From Phialocephala subalpina (lineage: Eukaryota; Ascomycota; Leotiomycetes; Helotiales; Mollisiaceae): DNA of 64,000 bases. Within the stretch, counting starts at the first letter, position 1, and the number at the start of each line of letters is the position of its first letter. The notes under the pieces were generated by a model that was not told the DNA's origin, made no database searches, and was given only the letters and a program-made list of their open reading frames with translations. Positions 56,433 through 64,000 of this stretch are shown one piece after another. The stretch spans positions 297,852 to 361,851 of the forward strand of contig FJOG01000007.1 in NCBI GenBank assembly GCA_900073065.1, read 5' to 3'. The position numbers were made by a program, and so were the translations under genes.

Positions 56433-57706
56433 ATGATTGGGCCAAATTCTGTTGGAATTAGCTCTCTGCCAAACGAGGTATGATATTGCATCCTCCCAAT
56501 CCTCGGGTTGAGTCGCTCATAGCTGACAATGGTTCGCAGATCCTCATCAACATCCTATCTCTCCTCCCGACGCGCTCCCTTCTCCCCTTGACAACGACCT
56601 CCCACCGTATATACGATGTTATTCTCAGCATCATCCACCAGCGACTTCTTGCAGCTGCCTCAATGGCGGACCGCCAACTGATTCTCGAATGCTACCACCC
56701 GTCTGCCAAGTTCACAACACCATACTACAACTGCGAGTATCTTGGCACAGACGCTTTGGAAGAAGAGGGTTGTGCGAACGAGAAAGACCAATGCGGCAGT
56801 CTGGGACAACTTCGAGGCCTGTACTCGCATTTCCGACCCGTACAACCAGAAGGAGACCGCAAAGTATGGACACCACGTCCTTCTGGCGGCTGGCTTCAAG
56901 CTACACTCAACGAAATGGTCGGCGAGAAGCAAGGATTGGTGTGTCAGGACGTCGATCTTGAATCCTACGAACTCTTCTGTCAATTGCAGTCTGTGGTCAA
57001 TGTTGTCAGGCCCGGACCAAAGACCGGATATTTCTCCAGCACCACCAAGATCAGCGAAGGTCTGATGAGAGTGTGGAGAGACTGGCTTTCCGAACGATCC
57101 CAAAAACTGGCATCGGAGTCAAGCGAAGAGCACAACAAGCGACTTCTCTGGTCATCAGTCAAAGAAGACATCGGCTTGCGTTTGCGCGTCGTTGAGAGGA
57201 GAGACTTGCGCCCTCCGCTTTTGCGAGGAAGAGGAGATGAGGATCCGCAGGTCGGATACACACTCCAATATGAAGGTCAGTGACTGGCGAATAACACACA
57301 TGCAATTTTTCTGACGGGATCCCAGAATTGGTAGTCAGAAGCGCCCAACTTCTTCTCAAACTAGAAGCATCCTTAGAACGGGAACAAAATCATGAAGGTA
57401 AAGCCATCGTGATAGTCACCTGAACCAAACAAATTTCAGACGCCCTCCGGAGCCTGGCCTTTAGCGAGACCGACGACGCGACGCACTCTTTTCTAAAGGC
57501 TTTGTGTACGACGAAACGAAGATATATACTCACATTTGCTCCTTTATATAGGTATGGTTTGCGGCTTGGATGGCGTTTACATTACTGGGGTTTATAAAGG
57601 AAGAATGGTTGAAGAATCGACGACATCCTATTGGAGACCCGTCATCGAAGCGTATGCTGGCAAGCCAGTCCCTTGTGGAGAGTTACCTTTGCTGATTGGT
57701 TGGTAG
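56433..57706 (+). CDS. F-box protein, five exons
   Basis: Exons 56433-56477, 56540-57275, 57326-57397, 57440-57505 and 57552-57706 give 357 residues. The start MIGPNSVGISSLPNE joins across the first intron to ILINILSLLPTRSLLPLTTT, a clear F-box that would bind Skp1. After it come SHRIYDVILSIIHQRLLAAA and a region with DRQLILECYHPSAKFTTPYY. The C-terminal part, MVCGLDGVYITGVYKGRMVE and YWRPVIEAYAGKPVPCGELP, is in frame only with introns 3 and 4 removed (GTAAAG and GTACGA donors). F-box proteins give SCF ubiquitin ligases their substrate choice; the target here is unknown. The intact frame over five exons supports function. Confidence 0.82.
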
Positions 57707-59102
57707 GTTTTGAATCTTTGATTCTTGTTATTAGATGAGACGAGACATCTTGCATGTGCATATAGTGAGATAATGATATATATATATATATATATATATA
57801 TTGTATTACTCGCTTTCTGGGGTTTCTTGCTGGTGGCAAGTTTGCAAACGTCAAGTGTTGTGTGTTGCATGTTGACAAGGAACCGAGGTTGCACTAATTG
57901 CAACTTCGTCTACGAAGTCGGCATTCATCATCTTTCTGCAACGTTCTGTTTGGAAGCCTTCAAGTTTGCGTGAATCGAGATGCCTGTGCAATTGCATTGG
58001 CTATGGAGACTGCGTCTAGAGACGTGGGTCGCTTCAGAATACTCGATGTGCTAACTGAATCGAGGGAAACTGGTTTAAGTATGCGGCAATGCCCCCATGG
58101 CACAAATATCCAAGTTCACATGCGGGGAAGCCGTTTGCTTCGAGACGTTGTATCGTTCGTGCTTATCTGAAGTGGTTGCATGCATCACGCTGTGGTCATT
58201 GTACTGGCTCGAAGACGACACCTCAATTCAAAGTATTCCAGTCCACGCCCTTAGAATTGCTTTATTTCTGTTCCTGTGCCTCCTGTCGTCGATATTCGTT
58301 GTGATTTTGTTTCCAGTTCGGATTTTCGAAGGCTACAAGGCTAATAATCATAGACGTCCTTCGCTACATGCGAGAGTCGTTCACGGCTACGAGGGTTGTA
58401 GTTCGAAGTTGGCGTACTGAAGACTCTCCTGACAAGCGATTGAAAGCAAAGGACTACTTGGATCTTTCCGAGGAGATGAATCGGCGTCCAGAAATTGACA
58501 TCTTCCGACGATTCGGGACGTTGAAGAAATACCGTATGACACGCGCCATGAATGTTGTGATTGGCTCTGACAAATATACAAATAAAGCCCTTGCACTTCA
58601 AATCGCCCAGGACCCGGCAGTTGTGACATAAAAAGTTTTCGAGAACTTTTGAATCTCAAATATTTCGTTCCACCCCTTGAGGATGTATGGAAGCAGGGGG
58701 CAGAGCCATCAATCGAACGCAAGAATCTCAAAGATCTAGTTGTGCTTTCACCAGTCAGCACAAAGCGGACCCTACTGGAGGCATCGAGAGCCAGCAAGAG
58801 ATTGGTCTTCAAAATCGAAAGACCATTTGTCTGCGCCCCTCAGAAACTTTAGGCATTCTGGGCAGTTGTTTGAATCTGGGTGCGACTACTGCTATCGCGT
58901 GGAAATCTGACAAGCATAGTACGAGTCTCATTCTTGGTCGTATTCCGTGAGCAAGAACACTGACGCACAGATAACCACATTAGACGAACTCAAACCCACC
59001 TGACGCTTAGGATCTGACCGCTCATCCACTCATCAGCTTGCACCGGCCCTAATCTTCTACAGCAGTCTATCCCTCCTGTCTTCATTCTATCACACTATCA
59101 AG
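57707..59102. other. intergenic with a possible DUF6594 fragment
   Basis: At 58368-58631 on the plus strand, DYLDLSEEMNRRPEIDIFRR followed by FGTLKKYRM resembles the N-terminal motif of fungal DUF6594 membrane proteins, but the frame stops soon after and the usual membrane spans do not follow in order. It may be a gene fragment. The rest of the 1.4 kb shows nothing. Confidence 0.3.
57776..57801. repeat. (TA)13 microsatellite
   Basis: About 26 bases of alternating A and T, 70 bp after the F-box stop codon. Confidence 0.9.
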
Positions 59103-59800
59103 TTAACAAGAGTGAGACCCCGATCCCTCAGCATTACGGCAGAAGTCAAGTCCGTCATTCCAGTTCATGTACCCATAATCCATAGCCAGAAGCCCATCAA
59201 TTCTCCTACAGATAAATTAGTATGGGTATTTCTAAAATTATTAAGAAACGAGGAACTCTTCTGGGGACTGTAATAGCTTGCGAAACTCTCAAAGAGCGCG
59301 CCTCTTGAAAGATTTAAGAAACAAAGGCAAAATTCAACCTACCAAGTACCAGCAACATACAACCCACACGCGCGCGTAACATGCTCAAACCCAGTTGGCA
59401 CATTCCCACCACTCACCGTAGCCGAATACCCATCTTTATTACACATGAAAGCCACCGACGGGTTCTGAATGGAATAAAAGGCACTGTTCCCACTGGTACC
59501 TGTTCCACCACTAAGTCAATTTCGGAGATCGTCGTTCGCGCGATCGCAGGATCCGTGATCCATTCCAAATCGGCAGCCGCACCATGTTTGGCCAGGCTTG
59601 CCGATCTTGGCTGATGACGAGATGGAGCGTTCGGTGAGGTTGGCGGCGAATGGAGACATGTCTGTGACGAGCTCGTGGACTTCGTTGCCAGCGGAGTCGT
59701 AATAGGCCAGGTAGAATCCGTCGGCGGCACCTTTTGGAATGGTGAATGCGGTGGCTGCCATGGCAGCGCCGAGGAGGAAGAGAGTCTTTGCTGCGAGCAT
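59103..59800 (-). pseudogene. small secreted Cys-rich protein (effector-like family) with one in-frame stop
   Basis: Exons 59800-59343 and 59205-59103 (intron GTAGGT to TGTAG) join in one frame of 187 codons. MLAAKTLFLLGAAMAATAFT is a signal peptide. The mature part has CGCRFGMDHGSCDRANDDLR, then a TGA at 59516-59518 (codon 95), then LSGGTGTSGNSAFYSIQNPS, VAFMCNK, HVTRACGLYVAGTW and YMNWNDGLDFC. The cysteine pattern and the DHGxCDRA, YVAGT and YMN(W/Y)-DGL-FC motifs are shared by small secreted proteins of many plant-associated ascomycetes as I recall; function unknown. The 90 codons after the stop keep all motifs, so loss is recent, an allele, or a sequencing error. No intron can skip the stop. 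Confidence 0.6.
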
Positions 59801-61211
59801 TTTGAAAAGTTATTGAAGACTGGAAGGTCGACTTGTTGTCGAGACTGATGAGGAGCAAGTAAATAGGACGAACAAGAGGATTATATAGTCGAGCAACGGA
59901 TCGTGAGGTCGTGAAAGCAGTCAAGTGATTGCGATTCCGCTTTTGGCCAAGTCATTGTTGAAATTGGATAGAAAATAACGCACTGCACCGCGTCTCAATC
60001 TTGATTGAAACAAAGACAAACACATTGCAAAAGTTGCAATGTGGAACACAAGATCAGGCGTTAATTGAGGTGTAGAAGTAATGAAAATATCATACAAGGT
60101 ATGGAAAAAGGACATTTGTGTTTCCTCATCATCTAAAAAGAGCCCCCAAACACATATTTGCCAGCACCCTTCGTATCTGCTGCTGACTTCAAAGTGGCTT
60201 TACACATTGAAACCTGAGCCGTTTTCTGCCTCCGAAGTAGTAAGGCCAACCGAGTTGAAGTCTCTGCAGCAATGTCAAGATGAGGCGCATTCTTAAGGAA
60301 ATCAGAACTCTAGACTAATGGCTACACTGTATTACGAGTCTATAGGAAGCGGCTACTATAAAATTCTAGGGTAAAGCTCCGGCTTGCAATTGCCTGACTA
60401 GATCATCCTGTAAAATTGAAGGCTATGAAAAGGCTGAATCTTAACGCGTGCAACGTTCGTCAAGTAATTTGTGGGCGCAAGAACATGCAACAGTAAAACG
60501 GACGTCTGAACTTCTCCCTCCGGTTGCTATATCATAAAGGAAATATACGACACACGCAGCTGCTAAGTCCATTGGTTGTAATACGGTTTCTTTAATTTGA
60601 TATTTGTCAGGATGGCTCCGCCCCAAAGGATTGGGGTTCCCACTTTGTACAAGTTACGGTAGAATGGGGTAATTGTGTATTGTACTATTGGGAAGTGAGG
60701 TAATATCGCGCTCGCGCCACAAGAGGAGAATATAGCCGCGAAGCGAAGTGAAGACTGGGGAAGGACCACAACCCGCTTGTGGCGAGGTGCAGCGTGGATT
60801 CGTATTCGGTTATCGGTACGATAAAATATGATTTATAATATAAATCAGTCAGAAGAAGACGTATCCAAAGAGATACTTTGACATTTCTCCAGAAAATATA
60901 TATATCACGTGGTACCAAACTGGAAGGGCGATATTCGGAGCTATCAAAGCCTTCAAAATACTGGAAACGCAGTCAGAACCGGAATACTTGAATTAATGAC
61001 GACTTTAGAGAATTATGGTTCGGCCACTAGGCCACGCAAATAGAACATGGTCAGATGACTCGAGTCGCAAAATCGCAACCAACTTGGAAGCTTGCGCGGA
61101 CAGCTGTGTATGGTGCTGGCCAATCTCCAACGTAGCATCCCAGCTTCGATACAAAAACTTGAAACAAAGCCGTAGATGCCGAATGACTTAGATCGACTGC
61201 TATATTCCAGG
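59801..61211. other. long intergenic region with one inverted repeat
   Basis: 1.4 kb between the secreted-protein gene and the Zn2Cys6 regulator. Apart from the inverted repeat at 60021 nothing is recognised. Confidence 0.4.
60021..60043. promoter_or_regulatory. 10-bp inverted repeat with 3-bp spacer
   Basis: CACATTGCAA and TTGCAATGTG are exact reverse complements around AAG, 220 bp upstream of the start of the secreted-protein gene at 59800. A dimeric binding site is possible. Confidence 0.4.
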
Positions 61212-62831
61212 CTATGGAAGCCAAGGAATAACCAATTCCTTCCTTCTCACCTCAACACCATCCGGCCCTTGAACGGCATGCAAGCCAGTCACAATGGTCC
61301 TTCGTCCCATCTCATCCTGCGACATCGTAAACTCCTTCAACACTTTCTCCTCAGGGACGTATTCCTCGTCCTCACTCACCCCCTCATCCTCCAAATTAGC
61401 CAACCACTCCATCGCCTTTCCAACAATAAACGAATCCCAAAGCCCCTCTTTCCATGGTCGTTCAAGCAAAATCTGAACCGCATATCTCTTCAACCTCCTA
61501 TGCCTATACACAAACCCCACCGTCCTCAACCCCGTAATAAGTCCCCCCTCAAATCCAAATCCCGAATCAATCTCCCCATCACTCGTGTCCCTCACCTTCC
61601 TCGCCAACTCCACAATCTCAGTCAAAATCTCCGTATTATCACCATAAAACACTCCAATTCCCGGCTTCATAGCATTCTCCCACGCCCTCGCCGTCAAAAA
61701 CTGAATCCTGAGTGTCATCACCCCTTTACTCGTTCCCTTTCCCTCATCCCATAATTTTTGAAACGCCGCCTCCCACCTCTCATACTCACCCTGCATCCTC
61801 CTAATCGCCACCTCCGTCTCTTTCATCCTCTCAAAAACCTCCGGACTCCTCAATCCTAGCGCCCCATTACCCTTCTGCTTCATCCACGCCGTCAAATGCA
61901 ATGCTCTCTGTCCGATCAATATCAAATACGCTCTCGCTTCTTTCAAATCTTGAAATGATGAAGGCATAGTATCTATGGCCATTTGGCCATAGTAACGACA
62001 TGTTTCGTGCAGTTCAGCGGAGCGAGTGTCGTGCCGACACATGGCTTCTGTTTCTAGTTCGGAGAATGCGTGGATAAGTTCATCTTCGATGACCAAAGGA
62101 CGAGGGGAACGGATTGAGGAGATCTTTGTAGTGAGGTGGGTTTGGGTTGATTGCCAATCGGAGAGAAGGCGGACGCCGGAGTAGATTTGGGTGGTTGCGG
62201 AGGAGATGTAGCCGTTGTATGTTTCGAAGATGGCGAATAAAAGACAGGCGAGGAGGGTGGTGCGGAGTTGAGCGTGTGGGAAGGCCTTTCGGTCTATTTG
62301 GGGGGATACTTGAGAGCGGAGGAGAGAGATGGAGAGGTGATATTGGTGGAAGGCGAATTGGCGGCGGGAGAGGGCTGATTCTGAGGAGGTGGGTTTGTTG
62401 ATTAGGGCTCCGAGAGCGATGACGACGTGACGGATGAGAGCTTCTGCTTGGCTAGCTTGGAGGATGAGACTTTGCCATATCTTTGAGGAGAAATGGCCTG
62501 AGATTTGGTGGGATGTTTGGGTGCAGAAGATGTTGAAATAGCGGTATTCTTGCTCGTTCCGGAAGAGTTGACGAAAGAGTGCAGAGGTGAGAGGTAGGGA
62601 CTTTGAAGAGCAGTGACCCTTTGGAAGAAGAGGCTTGGGTCCGCTAGGTATGGCTTTTGGGGGCGGTTTCGCGTATCCATCACATTGGACACCGTATTTC
62701 TCGCAGCGTATGCAGGAGGGAGTGGTTTCGTCACATCGAACTTTTCGTTGCTTACACGTGATGCATCCGTTTCTACTCCTTCGGGTGACTATCCTGCGTC
62801 TCTTCGTTCGTATCTCCAGATCCTGAGTCAT
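61212..62831 (-). CDS. Zn2Cys6 fungal transcription factor
   Basis: A single exon of 539 residues starts MTQDLEIRTKRRRIVTRRSR. The binuclear zinc cluster follows at about residues 22-51: NGCITCKQRKVRCDETTPSC then IRCEKYGVQCDGY, with all six Cys in proper spacing and the usual basic loop. The remainder is the helical fungal-specific regulator domain of the Fungal_trans_2 type, with FRNEQEYRYFNIFCTQTSHQ, LIRHVVIALGALI and LLACLLFAIFETYNGY. The C-terminus (EDEGVSEDEEYVPEEK) is acidic. A nuclear DNA-binding regulator is expected; targets are unknown. Its promoter faces the OPT transporter's 3' end. It is intact, unlike the relic at 54.7 kb. Confidence 0.88.
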   Translation of the reverse strand: MTQDLEIRTKRRRIVTRRSRNGCITCKQRKVRCDETTPSCIRCEKYGVQCDGYAKPPPKAIPSGPKPLLPKGHCSSKSLPLTSALFRQLFRNEQEYRYFNIFCTQTSHQISGHFSSKIWQSLILQASQAEALIRHVVIALGALINKPTSSESALSRRQFAFHQYHLSISLLRSQVSPQIDRKAFPHAQLRTTLLACLLFAIFETYNGYISSATTQIYSGVRLLSDWQSTQTHLTTKISSIRSPRPLVIEDELIHAFSELETEAMCRHDTRSAELHETCRYYGQMAIDTMPSSFQDLKEARAYLILIGQRALHLTAWMKQKGNGALGLRSPEVFERMKETEVAIRRMQGEYERWEAAFQKLWDEGKGTSKGVMTLRIQFLTARAWENAMKPGIGVFYGDNTEILTEIVELARKVRDTSDGEIDSGFGFEGGLITGLRTVGFVYRHRRLKRYAVQILLERPWKEGLWDSFIVGKAMEWLANLEDEGVSEDEEYVPEEKVLKEFTMSQDEMGRRTIVTGLHAVQGPDGVEVRRKELVIPWLP

Positions 62832-63465
62832 CTTGTCTCAAGATACGAGTTGAGGATGTGTGTGGTGTCGGGGAGAGAGAAGAACATGAGATGAGGTTGG
62901 AAAGTGTAGCTGCAATAAGGATGAAGGGATCCGCAGGGGTGAGGCTGACATTGTGGCGCCGCCCATCTGATTGGCGTACTCGTAAAGATTGACCAATGAT
63001 ATGAAATGCCTGAGAATTTAAAAGCTGACAATGCGAAATGTACGTGAAACAAAAAAAAGATTGAAGATAATTGACGAAAAAATCTCTCTCTCAGTAAGTT
63101 AGACAAAAGGGCATTAAAACTCGCAATAACTTTACGATTGATGCCAGAGCAGACAGGTGCCCGAGTTCAGGAGAGCATTATGCCCCACTTGCCAAATTAT
63201 CCCTCCCCCCCTATGCTCATGCTCTTCACAGCTCAGGAACATGTTTTGGAAATATCTCTCTATCAGTAATGCTGGCATTGCGCTCGGGATGAATACATAA
63301 ATCATCCAGTGTTCCTTTGCAGTTGGTTATAAATGCTAAGATTGTTGCAAACACATGGAATTTCGAATCTCTTTTATCGTTAGCATTATTCTCGGAAATA
63401 TTATTAGTCAATGAGGGCGGCTACCGCAGAAATCTAGGCTACTCCATTGCAAAAGCTATTGCCCT
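62832..63465. other. intergenic, nothing recognised
   Basis: Promoter of the Zn2Cys6 gene and 3' flank of the OPT transporter. Confidence 0.4.
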
Positions 63466-64000
63466 TTAACCGTTTGCAGTATTGTACATACAATAGTCAA
63501 TGTTCTTGCTATTGCTCAAGCCACCATTACTTCCACCCCAAACAGGGAAGGTGTACTCCTTGCCACTTGCCCCAAAAACCGCAAAACTAAGGATAAACAC
63601 AATCACTTGGGTTCCACCATCCAAAGCCGCAGACACAAGATAATTGTATTTGATAAAGAGACCTGGGCAATACTTCCTGAGATAAAACTGCGCAAAAAAG
63701 CCAAGTAAAAAGTAACTAGTAACAGAGGAATTAATTCCCGCAAAAAGCCAGCCCATGTGCCACAAAATGATAGACAAATCAAGACTTTTGAAAAGCTTTA
63801 TCTTCGTCCAACGGTAAAGTATCCAGAGCGGGAAAGGAGCAATGATGCCAAGCAAGTAAGCAATAGTAACCCATTGATACCGCGCGCCGATGGAAAACAT
63901 GTCTCCAGCAATACTCCATGCAACAGCAAGGGTATTGAATTGCTGTACATTCTGGCCTGACCAAGTATTAGAGCCTTGAACAGAAGTCAAAACATCGAAT
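63466..64000 (-). CDS. C-terminal part of an OPT-family oligopeptide transporter (5' end outside window)
   Basis: The frame is open to the right edge and ends TAA at 63466-63468, giving 177 residues. It begins VLTSVQGSNTWSGQNVQQFN, then AWSIAGDMFSIGARYQWVTI and YLLGIIAPFPLWILYRW. It ends with LRKYCPGLFIKYNYLVSAAL and DGGTQVIVFILSFAVFGASG, the classic last spans of fungal OPT transporters, and a short tail GSNGGLSNSKNIDYC. OPT proteins carry proton-coupled tetra- and pentapeptides, glutathione or metal chelates across the plasma membrane. Several membrane spans are visible. No intron is seen in this part. Confidence 0.88.
   Translation of the reverse strand, partial: FDVLTSVQGSNTWSGQNVQQFNTLAVAWSIAGDMFSIGARYQWVTIAYLLGIIAPFPLWILYRWTKIKLFKSLDLSIILWHMGWLFAGINSSVTSYFLLGFFAQFYLRKYCPGLFIKYNYLVSAALDGGTQVIVFILSFAVFGASGKEYTFPVWGGSNGGLSNSKNIDYCMYNTANG

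Noticed and set aside
57776..57801. TA repeat as part of the F-box coding region
   Set aside because: The F-box protein ends at 57706 with a family-like C-terminus; the repeat is in the 3' flank.
1..64000. CRISPR arrays, rRNA genes, bacterial-type operons
   Set aside because: No regularly spaced repeats or rRNA-like sequence were seen, and intron-rich genes show that this is fungal nuclear DNA.

Overview
The window is nuclear DNA of a filamentous ascomycete (Pezizomycotina; Leotiomycetes is my best guess, from gene content only). The evidence is short introns (about 45-140 bp) with GTNNGT donors and CTAAC-type branch sites, fungus-specific families (HET, UstYa/DUF3328, Zn2Cys6, CAP59, DUF1752) and one AT-rich element that looks RIP-damaged. 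Exon joins were read by eye from splice signals and frame, so they are predictions. There is one assembly gap (4594-5076).

Layout. 1-6.5 kb: the end of a small membrane protein, a MUP1-type methionine permease and a Ser/Thr-rich secreted protein interrupted by the gap. 7.4-9 kb: two decayed genes pointing at each other (a CAP59-type mannosyltransferase and a KP4-like secreted protein). 11-25 kb: two large regulatory proteins with related C2H2-like C-terminal regions flank a GH92 mannosidase and a GH24 lysozyme. The second regulator fuses a REG1-type protein phosphatase 1 regulator to Myb-like and zinc-finger regions. 26-32 kb: an MFS permease, a probably bacterial DUF5071 gene and a dead UstYa-like gene. 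32-39 kb is an intact housekeeping block: SAC1 phosphatase, Rab5 GTPase and MIC60. 39-46.5 kb is accessory: a broken Cys-rich surface protein, a 0.7 kb foldback element, a bacterial-type glycosyltransferase, a tRNA-Met relic, a broken J-domain gene and a GH18/CBM18 chitinase with one stop codon. 47-64 kb: MEMO1, a dead HET gene, a sulfotransferase-like protein, an SRPBCC protein, a Zn2Cys6 relic, an F-box protein, a small secreted Cys-rich gene with one stop, a Zn2Cys6 regulator and the end of an OPT transporter.

Two themes stand out. First, nine genes of secreted, surface, interaction or self-recognition type are broken, while the housekeeping genes beside them read cleanly; this argues against base-calling error as the general cause. 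Second, a palindrome TGCGA-N4-TCGCA occurs four times, all between 10.9 and 25.6 kb. One copy lies 0.4-0.5 kb upstream of each of the two related zinc-finger regulators, which suggests a shared or autoregulatory site. No CRISPR, rRNA or intact tRNA gene was seen.
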